DNA of 64,000 nt. Source: an uncultured Geobacter sp. Its GTDB lineage: Bacteria; Desulfobacterota; Desulfuromonadia; Geobacterales; Geobacteraceae. The stretch lies in the NCBI GenBank assembly GCA_937886325.1, contig CALABV010000176.1, forward strand, positions 50,361-114,360. The letters are read 5' to 3'. Shown here piece by piece: positions 42,042-50,819 of this stretch. The translations under genes and the position numbers were made by a program. Positions within the stretch are counted from its first letter, which is position 1. Every line of letters starts with the position of its first letter. The notes beneath the pieces were generated by a model. That model had not been told where the DNA came from, searched no databases, and was given only the letters and a program-made list of their open reading frames with translations.

Positions 42042-42914
42042 TCAGTACTTCGATTGTGCCGCGGAACGCTGCGGCTCCGAAAGATACCGCGGGTTCTTTC
42101 CAATAATTTCCACAACCGGACCGTCTTCCAGAAGTTCCAGTTCACCGCTGTCGGAATCTTCATAGACACTCTCACCCACGGCCCAGTCATAGAGTCTCTT
42201 AGCGTCCGTAAGGACAGGTCTGTCCGGGAACATGAAGATACGTTTCTGCATTCCTTCGTCATAGACGCCCACACAGCCGTGGGAAGCGGGACGGCCCGGC
42301 AGGTCCCGTGCATGTATCCAGTAAGCGACATTGTCGGCGCCCACATGAAAGCGGATGGCATAATCCATGGGGTATTGCGCCGACTGGTCTTCCACCTTGT
42401 AGAGGGAAGAGGTGTGGTTTTTGTGGCGCGCATCGGCGCGGAAGACCCCCGTCGGGGTTTCGTACCCGTCCTTGCCGGTGGCGGCGGGGATGGAGAACTT
42501 CAGGACGCCGTATTCGTAGGCGCCGAGCCATTGCTCCTCCATGTCAATCAGGATGTACCTGTCGTATTGACGCGCCGGTTCGTAGGTCCGGTGGAGGGGG
42601 GAATAGTCCCTGATATCGTCCATGTTTTTCGGGGACTTGATAGTCATTCCGGGATAAACGTGACGCCGGTCGATTCGGTTAAATCGCGCAACATACACCC
42701 AGTCATCACCATAGAGCGACTCCAGAGTGTCCTCCGGGCGTATGAAAACAGGCTTCCAGGCAATCGAGCGCGTACTTGGGTAATCAACACGGCACAGATT
42801 CTCTTTCGCCTGATCATGGGGAGAGGCGGCAGGGAGATCCGTGGCAACCGGATCATGGACAACGATGGCCGTCAACAAAACCACGGGAACAAGAAACTTG
42901 AGAATGTGAGTCAT
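42042..42914 (-). CDS. L,D-transpeptidase (YkuD domain), exported
   Basis: 290 residues with an N-terminal signal or anchor helix (5-20). Residues 45-95 look LysM-like (IRPEDTLESLYGDDWVYVARF and HVYPGMTIKSP) and may bind peptidoglycan. The YkuD catalytic domain has HARDLPGRPASHGCVGVYD with His201, His212 and the nucleophile Cys214. Such enzymes form 3-3 cross-links or attach proteins to the wall. It is convergent with hgcB and apparently unrelated to it. Confidence 0.88.
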   Translation of the reverse strand: MTHILKFLVPVVLLTAIVVHDPVATDLPAASPHDQAKENLCRVDYPSTRSIAWKPVFIRPEDTLESLYGDDWVYVARFNRIDRRHVYPGMTIKSPKNMDDIRDYSPLHRTYEPARQYDRYILIDMEEQWLGAYEYGVLKFSIPAATGKDGYETPTGVFRADARHKNHTSSLYKVEDQSAQYPMDYAIRFHVGADNVAYWIHARDLPGRPASHGCVGVYDEGMQKRIFMFPDRPVLTDAKRLYDWAVGESVYEDSDSGELELLEDGPVVEIIGKNPRYLSEPQRSAAQSKY

Positions 42915-42968
42915 TGGTGGATGCCCCGGAAAGTGCGTGGGAATGCAAAACAGGTTTCAGAACAACGC

Positions 42969-42993
42969 AAAAGGGGCCTCAGCCCCTTTTTTT
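42969..42993. terminator. Terminator-like hairpin in a divergent intergenic region
   Basis: AAAAGGGGC and GCCCCTTTT around CTCA, followed by TTT on the plus strand, with a shorter T tract on the minus strand. It lies 55 nt upstream of the L,D-transpeptidase and before the plus-strand DUF255 gene, a place where neither gene ends. Confidence 0.7.
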
Positions 42994-43094
42994 CTATGCG
43001 TAGCATTATTTTTGTTCAGGGTCAAGGAAAGACTCTTTAATTAACTGGATGAACTCTCCCGGTATGCTGGTATACTGATTCTTCAAATACTGGA

Positions 43095-43126
43095 TAGTGT
43101 ATACATCCGGAGTTTCCTGATGGAAA
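43095..43126. repeat. Dispersed palindromic element, copy C
   Basis: TAGTGTATACATCCGGA, GTT, then TCCTGATGGAAAC. It shares TAGTGT, CATCCGGAGTTTCC and GATGG with copy B (26508) and the core with copy A (14422, reversed). The stem has one G-to-T change compared with copy B. It ends 25 nt before the DUF255 start and may affect its translation or transcript. Confidence 0.65.
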
Positions 43127-43151
43127 CAGATACGGTGAAAGGAGCGCGGTG

Positions 43152-45269
43152 ATGAGCGACGCCGGCATGAGAAAAAGCGGAAACGAAAAGATACGGAGCC
43201 TCGACACATTGGACAAGAGCGCCTTGCCTCCGGACGGAGGGCCGGGTTTCAACCGGTTGATTTTCGCAAAGAGCCCCTATCTGCTTCAGCACGCGGAAAA
43301 TCCGGTGGACTGGTACCCCTGGTGCGAGGAGGCCTTTGATAAGGCACGGCGTGAAGATAAACCCATATTTCTCTCCATCGGCTATGCCACCTGCCACTGG
43401 TGCCATGTCATGGAGCGGGAATCCTTCGAGGACCATGAGGTTGCGGCGGTACTCAACGACAAATTCGTTGCCGTAAAGGTCGACCGCGAAGAGCGTCCCG
43501 ACATCGATGACCAGTACATGACCGTCGCCCAGATGTTGACCGGAAGCGGTGGCTGGCCCCTGACTATCCTCATGACCTCTGAAAAGCAGCCTTTTTTTGC
43601 CGCCACCTATATCCCGAAAACGGAAAAAATGGGCATGCCGGGGATTGTCGAGATTCTGAACAAAATAGATGATTTCTGGCGTAATAATCGTCCCGCCGTA
43701 CTCGAGAACTGCTCGCAGGTCCTGAGCGGGCTCACCCGGGCAGCCGCTCCGTCCGCCGGCTCCTTGCAGGGCGATTCGGTTGTCGATGGTGTGTTCCGGG
43801 CCTTGAAGATGTCCTTCGACGGCATCCGGGGAGGCTTCGGAGAGGCGCCGAAATTTCCGTTTCCCCTCAATATTTCCTTCCTTCTCAGGTACTGGAAGAG
43901 GACGGGAGCGACCGTCGCGCGCGATATGGCGGAGTTTACACTTGCCAGAATCCGTCAAGGCGGGATTTTCGATCAGATAGGCTACGGTCTGCACCGTTAT
44001 TCCGTGGATTCCCAGTGGCTGGTCCCCCATTTCGAAAAGATGCTCTATGACCAGGCCATGATGGCCCATGCCTGCCTTGACGCCTTTCAGGCAACCGGGA
44101 AAACCCGGTACGCGACAATGGCGGAAGAAATATTCAGCTTTGTGTTGCGGGATATGGCATCACCGGAGGGCGGTTTCTATTCGGCGTGGGATGCGGACAC
44201 GAACGGGTCGGAGGGGGAGTTTTACACATGGACCCCGGAGGAGATGGAAAGAGTCCTGGGTGAAGAAGACGGCGCCTTAGCGTGCCGCTTTTTCGGTGTC
44301 ACGAGTGATGGGAATTTCGAGGGGAGATCTATCCTGAATATTCAATCTTCAACGGAGTTGTTTGCCGAAATTTCAGGAATATCCATTGACGTTCTTCATG
44401 TCAAAATTGAAGAATGGAAGAGGTCTCTCCTCTCCGCACGGGATACAAGACCTCATCCTCTGCGCGACGAGAAGATCCTGACCGGTTGGAACGGGCTGAT
44501 GATTTCCGCTTTTGCGAAGGGGTATGCGGTTACGGGAAACGTCAGATTCCGTGAGGCTGCCGATGCCGCGGTGTCGTTTATCCGGAAGAATATGAGAAGG
44601 GAGGATGGACGTCTGCTGCGCGGCTGGTACCAAGGAGGGGCGTCAATCCCCGCCTTTCTTGAAGATTACGCATTTCTGGTGTGGGGCCTGATTGAACTCT
44701 ACGAGGCGACACTCGGGGCGGAATACTTAAATGAGGCGCGCAGTTGCTCTCTGGAAATGATCCGACTTTTCAGCGACGGGGATGAGTATGGTCTGTTCGA
44801 TACCGCTTCCGACGCCGAGAATCTGCTGGTTCGTAAAAAAGGGTGGCATGACGGCGTCATTCCGTCGGGAAACGCCGTGGCCGCCATGTGCCTCATCCGG
44901 TTGGGAAAGATTGCCCGCGATACCAAGTGCCTGGAAGAAGGGAAAGGCATTCTCCGTGCCTTTATGGGGAGTATTGCCCGGCAGCCCATGGCCGGTCTCC
45001 ATTTCCTCGCCGCCCTTGATTACCTGAGCGGCGAGGAAATGGAGGTTACCTTTTCGGGCGATATGGGGTCTCCTGAGGCAACGGAAATGCTTCGCGCCGT
45101 TCGCAGGCGCTATATGCCGGGCCTGGTGCTTAGCCTGTCAGGGGAAAAAGGCGAAAGTCCGAATGAAGAGCGCGGCAAGCCAACCGTACAAATTTGCGCC
45201 GCCGGCGCCTGCCGCCTGCCGGTTGTCAGCGTACGTGACCTGGAGTCGCTGCTGGACGAAATTGTCTGA
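43152..45269 (+). CDS. DUF255/YyaL-like protein with thioredoxin-like N-terminus
   Basis: 705 residues; ATG 43152 with AAAGGAG upstream. The N-terminal 160 residues are the DUF255 thioredoxin-like domain: SPYLLQHAENPVDWYPWCEE, then CHWC (81-84) as a redox-type motif and SGGWPLTILMTSEKQPFF. The rest is an alpha/alpha-barrel like six-hairpin glycosidases (YGLHRYSVDSQWLVPHFEKM, ILTGWNGLMISAFAKG). Members occur from bacteria to mammals (SSP411); the activity is unknown. It stands alone on the plus strand before murJ. Confidence 0.9.
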   Translation: MSDAGMRKSGNEKIRSLDTLDKSALPPDGGPGFNRLIFAKSPYLLQHAENPVDWYPWCEEAFDKARREDKPIFLSIGYATCHWCHVMERESFEDHEVAAVLNDKFVAVKVDREERPDIDDQYMTVAQMLTGSGGWPLTILMTSEKQPFFAATYIPKTEKMGMPGIVEILNKIDDFWRNNRPAVLENCSQVLSGLTRAAAPSAGSLQGDSVVDGVFRALKMSFDGIRGGFGEAPKFPFPLNISFLLRYWKRTGATVARDMAEFTLARIRQGGIFDQIGYGLHRYSVDSQWLVPHFEKMLYDQAMMAHACLDAFQATGKTRYATMAEEIFSFVLRDMASPEGGFYSAWDADTNGSEGEFYTWTPEEMERVLGEEDGALACRFFGVTSDGNFEGRSILNIQSSTELFAEISGISIDVLHVKIEEWKRSLLSARDTRPHPLRDEKILTGWNGLMISAFAKGYAVTGNVRFREAADAAVSFIRKNMRREDGRLLRGWYQGGASIPAFLEDYAFLVWGLIELYEATLGAEYLNEARSCSLEMIRLFSDGDEYGLFDTASDAENLLVRKKGWHDGVIPSGNAVAAMCLIRLGKIARDTKCLEEGKGILRAFMGSIARQPMAGLHFLAALDYLSGEEMEVTFSGDMGSPEATEMLRAVRRRYMPGLVLSLSGEKGESPNEERGKPTVQICAAGACRLPVVSVRDLESLLDEIV

Positions 45270-45299
45270 AATCCGTACCATTTTTATCCGAGCTGTGGT

Positions 45300-45332
45300 A
45301 CATACCCCTGAAGCACGGGCTGAGGGGTATGT
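45300..45332 (+). promoter_or_regulatory. Hairpin that can hide the murJ ribosome binding site
   Basis: ACATACCCCT (45300-45309) and AGGGGTATGT (45323-45332) form a perfect 10-bp stem with a 13-nt loop ending directly before the murJ ATG. The right arm contains the only Shine-Dalgarno-like sequence, AGGGG, so translation may be gated by opening of the stem. Confidence 0.55.
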
Positions 45333-46910
45333 ATGACGGAGAAGAGACATATAGCGAGGGCCGCCGGTGTCCTTGGAGCAGCCACCATCCTCTCCCGCAT
45401 CATGGGAATGGTGCGGGACATGGTGCAATCGCGCCTGTTCGGAGCGGGGTATGCGACGGATGCCTTTATCGCCGCCTTCCAGATCCCCAACATGCTGCGT
45501 CGCTTTTTCGCCGAGGGCGCCCTGACCTCGGCTTTCGTTCCCACGTTTTCCGAATGGTATACCAACAAGGGAGAGGACGAGGCCCGGGAGTTGGCCAATA
45601 TCTGCTTTTCCCTGTTGACGGTCGTGATGTCGATCGTCACTCTCGTCGGAGTCGTCTTCTCGCCCTTCATCGTTTCCCTGATGTTTCCCGGATTCCGGGC
45701 CGAGCCGAACAAGCTTGAATTGACGGTCTTCCTGAACCGGCTGATGTTTCCCTATATCTTCTTCATCAGCCTGGTGGCCCTCTGCATGGGAATCCTGAAT
45801 ACGGTGCGCCACTTCTTTACCCCGGCAATCTCCACCGTGTTTCTGAACCTCTCCATGATCCTCTGCGCCGTCCTGCTGCATGGATGGTTTTCCGTTCCCA
45901 TAACCGCCCTTGCCGTCGGCGTGCTCCTGGGTGGGCTTCTCCAGTTGCTCCTGCAGCTTCCGGTACTCTATCGCAAAGGCTTTCCCCTTCGACTCCGCTT
46001 TGTTCCTGGGCATCCGGCCGTCAGAAGAATGGCGCTTCTCATGGGACCTTCGGTATTCGGCGTAGGGGTCTACTACCTGAACATCACGGTCAGCGCCATC
46101 CTGGCATCGTTTCTTCCCCAGGGGAGCGTCTCGTATCTGTACTATGCCCAGCGCCTGTTCGAGTTTCCCCAGGGGATCTTCACCGTATCCATCGCCCAGG
46201 CGGTCCTCCCGTCCATGAGCAGGCAGGCGGCTGAGGGAGACCTGTCTGGGCTGAAGGATTCCCTGGCATTCGGCCTGCGGCTGACCCTGTTCATCACCAT
46301 CCCCGCGATGGCGGGACTCCTTGTCTGCTCGACACCCATATTCTCCCTTCTCTTCATGGGCGGCGCGTTCGATTACGGGAAAGCGGCAAACTCGGCCGAG
46401 GCTCTCTTTTATTACGCATTCGGTTTATCGTTCGTCGCGCTGGTACGGGTGCTTGTTCCCGCCTTTTATGCGCTGAAGGATACCAGGACCCCTGTCGTTA
46501 CCGCTTTTGTCGCGTTCCTGCTGAATGTCGGGTTCAGCCTGGCGCTTATGGGTCCTCTGCTCCATGGAGGACTGGCACTGGCGACTACTTTGTCCTCCCT
46601 CTGCAATATGGCGCTCCTCCTGTGGCTTCTCAGAAAGAAGATTGGGGCTTTCGGCGGCAGACGAATCACTCTGGAAGGGTGCAAGACTCTTCTTGCCTCC
46701 CTGCCCATGGCAGGTGTCGTTGCCTGGGGAGTGCATCTCATCGACTGGTCACGGCCTGGAGAAAAGATTCTGAAAGGCGGGACCCTCTTCTCTTCCATCG
46801 CCTGCGGCATCGGGGTCTTTTTCCTGTGCGCCCATCTGCTTCGCTGTGAAGAAACGGGACAGGCGCTGAACATGGTCCGTAGAAAGTTCAGGAGAGGGGA
46901 GAAGGGATGA
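45333..46910 (+). CDS. murJ: Lipid II flippase MurJ (MviN)
   Basis: 525 residues with about 14 transmembrane helices of the MOP superfamily. It moves lipid II from the cytosolic to the periplasmic side for peptidoglycan synthesis. ARAAGVLGAATILSRIMGMVRD at the N-terminus, RRFFAEGALTSAFVPTFSE, and SYLYYAQRLFEFPQGIFTVS are hallmarks. ATG 45333 follows immediately on a hairpin. Convergent with mazG across the DnaA-box region. Confidence 0.95.
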   Translation: MTEKRHIARAAGVLGAATILSRIMGMVRDMVQSRLFGAGYATDAFIAAFQIPNMLRRFFAEGALTSAFVPTFSEWYTNKGEDEARELANICFSLLTVVMSIVTLVGVVFSPFIVSLMFPGFRAEPNKLELTVFLNRLMFPYIFFISLVALCMGILNTVRHFFTPAISTVFLNLSMILCAVLLHGWFSVPITALAVGVLLGGLLQLLLQLPVLYRKGFPLRLRFVPGHPAVRRMALLMGPSVFGVGVYYLNITVSAILASFLPQGSVSYLYYAQRLFEFPQGIFTVSIAQAVLPSMSRQAAEGDLSGLKDSLAFGLRLTLFITIPAMAGLLVCSTPIFSLLFMGGAFDYGKAANSAEALFYYAFGLSFVALVRVLVPAFYALKDTRTPVVTAFVAFLLNVGFSLALMGPLLHGGLALATTLSSLCNMALLLWLLRKKIGAFGGRRITLEGCKTLLASLPMAGVVAWGVHLIDWSRPGEKILKGGTLFSSIACGIGVFFLCAHLLRCEETGQALNMVRRKFRRGEKG

Positions 46911-46955
46911 GCTCTTCATGTACGGAATATGCTGCTTAAGTCATAAAATGCCCTG

Positions 46956-47188
46956 TTTTCCACCAGTTATTCACAGCTTTATACCGTGGAGTTTCCTTCT
47001 AATGAATAACTCTCCCGGGGAAGCGCGTAACTATGCAAAATAGCTGAAGTAGGTTGTAAGTAATCGATATAATTAGCTATATTGTAGTGAGTAAAAAGTA
47101 GGCAAATCGCAAAAAAACCTTGAACATATTCGCAAACGAACGTTTTCAACACCCTTGTACACAGATTGTCCACAGTTTGTGTGGAAAA
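46956..47188. other. Cluster of DnaA-box-like sites around an AT-rich core
   Basis: Sites fitting TTNTNCACA: TTATTCACA (46967-46975), TTGTACACA (47155-47163), TTGTCCACA (47166-47174) and, on the other strand, TTTTCCACA (47180-47188); TTTTCCACC (46956-46964) is one base off. Between the two groups, 47040-47120 is very AT-rich. The 325-nt gap 46911-47235 contains no gene. It could be a replication origin, a DnaA-titrating site, or a DnaA-controlled region; neighbouring genes converge on it, which is not typical of oriC. Confidence 0.55.
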
Positions 47189-47235
47189 TTCGATACCATC
47201 CCGAAACCGCGTGATATTTTTCGTGATACAGCCTG

Positions 47236-48039
47236 TCACCGGCTGTTTTCATCCATTTGTTCCTTTCTTTTTGCCTCTTCCCACAGGCTGTCCATTTCTT
47301 CCAGCGAAGACTCCCTCAACGACTTTCCACGAGCATGGAGGGACTCTTCCACGTGGGAAAAGCGGCTCGTAAAGCGGGCGATGGTTTTGCGAAGGGCGTC
47401 CTCAGGATTCAATGAAAGGAATCTGCCGAGATTCACAATGGCGAACAACAAATCTCCCAGTTCCGCTTCCATCCGTTCCTGGTCTCCCGTGAACAGGGTT
47501 TCCTCCAGCTCCTTCAATTCCTCCAGAACCTTAGCGAATACGGGGTCGATATGATCCCAGTCAAAGCCGACCCGTGCAGCCTTTTCGCTAATCTTCTGCG
47601 CGCGGAGGAGGGCGGGGAGGTGGGACGGAACACCGGACAGGGCGGAACGCCGCTCCTCGCCTTTCTCTGATTTCTTGATCCGCTCCCAGTTATCCACGAG
47701 TTGATCAATGTCGTGCACCCGCAGGTCGCCGAACACGTGCGGATGACGTCGGATCAACTTGTCGCAGAGGATCTGAAGCACGTCTTCCATGGTAAATTCG
47801 CCTTTTTCTTCGGCAATGGCGGAATGAAAGACCGCCTGCAGCAGGAGATCCCCCAGTTCTTCCTTCAACATTTCCGGAGACCCTGAATCAATAGCCTCCA
47901 TAACTTCATAGGTTTCCTCCAGAAGATATCTCTTCAGGCTCTCATGTGTCTGCTCGGCGTCCCACGGGCATCCACCCGGTGCGCGCAGTCTTCTCATCAG
48001 TTCAAGGAGACGGCTGAATCCGTCGGTTTCGGTTTTCAT
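47236..48039 (-). CDS. mazG: Nucleoside triphosphate pyrophosphohydrolase MazG
   Basis: 267 residues with two MazG domains. The first has LRAPGGCPWDAEQTHESLKR and LLEETYEVMEAID with EELGDLLLQAVFH (metal-binding EExxE and ExxD); the second has KVLEELKELEETLF and EAELGDLLFAIVNLGR. It hydrolyses NTPs or dNTPs to NMP and pyrophosphate, cleaning the pool of non-canonical nucleotides and, in E. coli, lowering (p)ppGpp. Last gene of a minus-strand pair after amt, but separated from it by a terminator. Confidence 0.93.
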   Translation of the reverse strand: MKTETDGFSRLLELMRRLRAPGGCPWDAEQTHESLKRYLLEETYEVMEAIDSGSPEMLKEELGDLLLQAVFHSAIAEEKGEFTMEDVLQILCDKLIRRHPHVFGDLRVHDIDQLVDNWERIKKSEKGEERRSALSGVPSHLPALLRAQKISEKAARVGFDWDHIDPVFAKVLEELKELEETLFTGDQERMEAELGDLLFAIVNLGRFLSLNPEDALRKTIARFTSRFSHVEESLHARGKSLRESSLEEMDSLWEEAKRKEQMDENSR

Positions 48040-48146
48040 GCATGCGGCCTTTCATCTGCGTTTTGATGGGTTATTTAATCCTTCGTGACAGGAAAAGTCA
48101 ATGTCGGGGAACCCGGCCACATACCATATGGCTGCGTGAACAAAAG

Positions 48147-48172
48147 AAAAAGGCCCTCGCGCGGGCCTTTTT
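48147..48172 (-). terminator. Intrinsic terminator after amt
   Basis: AAAAAGGCCC (48147-48156) and GGGCCTTTTT (48163-48172) pair perfectly. On the minus strand it is followed by TTTTTCTTTT, 28 nt past the amt stop. It also has T residues on the plus strand. Confidence 0.85.
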
Positions 48173-48199
48173 CTCGGATTTGTCCTTGTTCCGTGAAAG

Positions 48200-49420
48200 C
48201 TACTTCACCTGATCTTCGGGGTAGGCGTCGATGCTGTGGATTGCCAAGTCGGGTCCCATGAATTCCTGTTCCCTGTCAAGGCGAATCCCGACGGTCTTCG
48301 CCAGGAGGTAGTAGACAAGGAAGCTGCTCGCCAGAGCAAAGACAACCGCCACCAGACTTCCCGCCAGTTGGGAAATGAAGGATACGCCCCCCATGCCCCC
48401 CAGTTCCTTATAGCCGAATATGCCTGCCGCTATCCCGCCCCATGTGCCGCAGATGCCGTGCAGTGGCCAGACGCCGAGAACGTCGTCAATATGGAGCTTT
48501 TCCTGCTCAACCTTGAAGCCGTACACGAAGATCAGTGAAGCGATCCCCCCGGTAAGAAATGCGGCAAGGGGGTGCATCAGGTCGCTTCCGGCGCAGATGG
48601 CGATGAGACCGGCGAGGGCTCCGTTATGGATGAAGCCGGGGTCGTTCTTTCCCGCCACCAGGGCAAACAGGACCCCTCCAACCATGGCGAGCAGAGAGTT
48701 GACCGCCACGAGCCCTGAGATGGCCTGGATCTGGCCTGCGCTCATGACATTGAAGCCGAACCAGCCAACGGCGAGTATCCAGGAACCGAGAGCCAGGAAG
48801 GGGATATTGCTGACGGGTATCGGATTGGATCTCCCTTTTACGAAACGCCCGGTTCTCGCGCCGAGAATCAGAACGGCGGGGAGGGCAATCCATCCTCCCA
48901 GGGAGTGGACCACCACGGATCCGGCGTAGTCATGGAATTCCGCGCCCCCGATACTCTTTATTACGTCCTGAAGCAGGGATTTGTTCTGCCCCCAGACAAG
49001 GGATTCGAACAAGGGATAGCTGAATGCCACGAAGATTCCGCCGGCTATCAACTGCGGCCAGAATTTCGCCCGTTCCGCTATTCCGCCGGAAATGATGGCA
49101 GGGATGCACGCGGCAAAGCAGAGGAGAAAGAAGTAATGCACCAGGTCGTAGCCCTGCACCTTGGCCATCAGGTCCTGAGCGGGATGGAGGAAGGAGATGC
49201 CGTACGCCAGGGGAAAGCCGATGAGAAAGTAGAGAATGGTTGACAGGGACCAGTCGGTGAGGATCTTGACAAAGGCGTTCACCTGGCTTTTCTTGCGGAC
49301 GGTCCCAACCTCCAGAAAAGCGAATCCTGCGTGCATAGCGAAGACCATGACAGCGCCCAGCATGAGGAAGAGCACGTCGGTGCTGTTCCTGAGGCCCGTC
49401 GCCATTGACAGTGCATCCAT
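48200..49420 (-). CDS. amt: Ammonium transporter
   Basis: 406 residues, about 11 transmembrane helices. ATG 49420 with GGAGG upstream; the longer frame to 49501 overlaps the promoter. It conducts ammonium/ammonia under nitrogen limitation. GAVMVFAMHAGFAFLEVGTV, GGIAERAKF, DYAGSVVVHSLGGW (first pore His), and WPLHGICGTWGGIAAG (second pore His) are present. The usual partner glnK (PII) is not next to it. A sigma-54 promoter precedes it, so NtrC-type control is likely. Confidence 0.95.
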   Translation of the reverse strand: MDALSMATGLRNSTDVLFLMLGAVMVFAMHAGFAFLEVGTVRKKSQVNAFVKILTDWSLSTILYFLIGFPLAYGISFLHPAQDLMAKVQGYDLVHYFFLLCFAACIPAIISGGIAERAKFWPQLIAGGIFVAFSYPLFESLVWGQNKSLLQDVIKSIGGAEFHDYAGSVVVHSLGGWIALPAVLILGARTGRFVKGRSNPIPVSNIPFLALGSWILAVGWFGFNVMSAGQIQAISGLVAVNSLLAMVGGVLFALVAGKNDPGFIHNGALAGLIAICAGSDLMHPLAAFLTGGIASLIFVYGFKVEQEKLHIDDVLGVWPLHGICGTWGGIAAGIFGYKELGGMGGVSFISQLAGSLVAVVFALASSFLVYYLLAKTVGIRLDREQEFMGPDLAIHSIDAYPEDQVK

Positions 49421-49476
49421 GACATACCTCCATTGGTAGTAGTGTTTTCCATCGTTGGAATAATTCGACTGCACAT

Positions 49477-49492
49477 AGCAAGGTCTTTGCCA
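49477..49492 (-). promoter_or_regulatory. Sigma-54 promoter upstream of amt
   Basis: On the minus strand, TGGCAAAGACCTTGCT has GG and GC exactly 10 nt apart, matching the -24/-12 rule (consensus TGGCACN5TTGCW). It predicts a start of transcription near 49465, about 45 nt before the amt ATG. Fits nitrogen-regulated expression of amt. Confidence 0.7.
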
Positions 49493-49676
49493 TGAGATCA
49501 CCTTGTTGAAATTATTGAGAATTATCGGGTGTAATCCCGAAGCGAGACAACAGAACTGCCTGTGACGTTATCACTTCTGCTTAAATTGCAGGCATGTTTT
49601 CAGGAGGTAGTTTGCTGTTGACGCCTCGTGCCGTGCGTAGTACAAAGTGAGGAACAGACCGGAGGCGGGATTCATC

Positions 49677-50819
49677 GTGACGGCACAGACGGCCCTTATT
49701 TACTCATCTGATTTCAGCAGGTTCAGCTACGGCGAAGAACATCCTTTCAAGGTGCAGCGATTCCGTCTCGCCTATGAATTGATGGATGCATACGGCCTGC
49801 TCCGACAACCCGGCGCGCGGATCTTCGACTGCAAACCGGCGGATGAAGAGGATCTGCTCTCCTTCCATTCCCACGGATACCTGGCGAAGCTGAAGGAATT
49901 CAGCTCATCGGTCGAGCCGCGGGCCGACTTCCGCTACGGACTCGGGGACATCGAAAACCCCGTGTTCCAGGGCCTGTACGACTGGGCGAGACTGGGCGCC
50001 GGGGGGACGGTGGAAGCGGCGCGGCTGGTCACGGAGGAGGGGTATGACATTGCCTTCAATCTGGCCGGTGGTTGGCACCACGCCCACCGGAGCAGGGCGT
50101 CCGGCTTTTCCTACCTGAATGACAGCGTCATCGCCATCAACAAACTCCTGGCAAAAGGAAAGCGGGTCGTTTACCTGGATCTGGATGCGCATCACGGGGA
50201 CGGGGTGCAGGAGGCCTTTTACGATACGGATCGGGTTCTGACCATCTCCATCCATGAGAGCGGGATTCACTTTTTCCCCGGCACGGGGTCGGAAAAGGAG
50301 ACGGGAAGCGGCAAGGGAAAGGGGTATTCGGTGAATGTCCCTCTCAAGGAGCATACGGACGATGCCCTGTTCATGAAGGCCTTCGACGAAGTGGCCTTTC
50401 CCCTCATTGCCGCATTCGACCCGGACGTAATGGTTACCCAGCTCGGCGCGGATACCTTTCGCACCGACCCGTTGACCCGTCTCGAGATAACCACCCACAG
50501 CTACAGCTACGTGGTGAGAAAGCTCAAGGCGCTCAAGATTCCCTGGGTGGCCGTGGGAGGCGGCGGTTACGAAAATATCAATGTGGCGCGGGCGTGGACC
50601 CTTGCCTGGGCAATCATGAACGGCGTCGATCTTTCTCCGCGTCTTCCCGCCCGGTTCGTCAAGACCATCCAGGATCTTGGGTATCCCAACCGTATGCTTC
50701 TGGACGCAATGCACTGGGCCGAGGACGATGATCGCAACCGCGCCCTTGACGCCGTGGAGAAGAGTATCGCGGCAATCAGAAAAAAGGTCTTTCCGGTCAT
50801 CATCGGCACATATGGCTAG
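49677..50819 (+). CDS. Histone deacetylase family protein (AcuC-like)
   Basis: 380 residues from GTG 49677, with GGAGG 11 nt upstream; the frame opens at 49647. Zinc-dependent deacetylase fold. Catalytic pair in GGWHHAHRSRASGFSYLND, zinc ligands in YLDLDAHHGDGVQ and in QLGADTFRTDPLTRL, and the transition-state Tyr in VAVGGGGYENINVARAW. Bacterial relatives remove acetyl groups from lysines (AcuC acts on acetyl-CoA synthetase) or from polyamines. It overlaps the next gene, which has a GNAT-like segment. Confidence 0.92.
   Translation: MTAQTALIYSSDFSRFSYGEEHPFKVQRFRLAYELMDAYGLLRQPGARIFDCKPADEEDLLSFHSHGYLAKLKEFSSSVEPRADFRYGLGDIENPVFQGLYDWARLGAGGTVEAARLVTEEGYDIAFNLAGGWHHAHRSRASGFSYLNDSVIAINKLLAKGKRVVYLDLDAHHGDGVQEAFYDTDRVLTISIHESGIHFFPGTGSEKETGSGKGKGYSVNVPLKEHTDDALFMKAFDEVAFPLIAAFDPDVMVTQLGADTFRTDPLTRLEITTHSYSYVVRKLKALKIPWVAVGGGGYENINVARAWTLAWAIMNGVDLSPRLPARFVKTIQDLGYPNRMLLDAMHWAEDDDRNRALDAVEKSIAAIRKKVFPVIIGTYG

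Noticed and set aside
46911..47235. A dif or parS site in the DnaA-box gap
   Set aside because: No 28-bp XerC/XerD-like sequence or TGTTCCACGTGAAACA-like palindrome could be matched.
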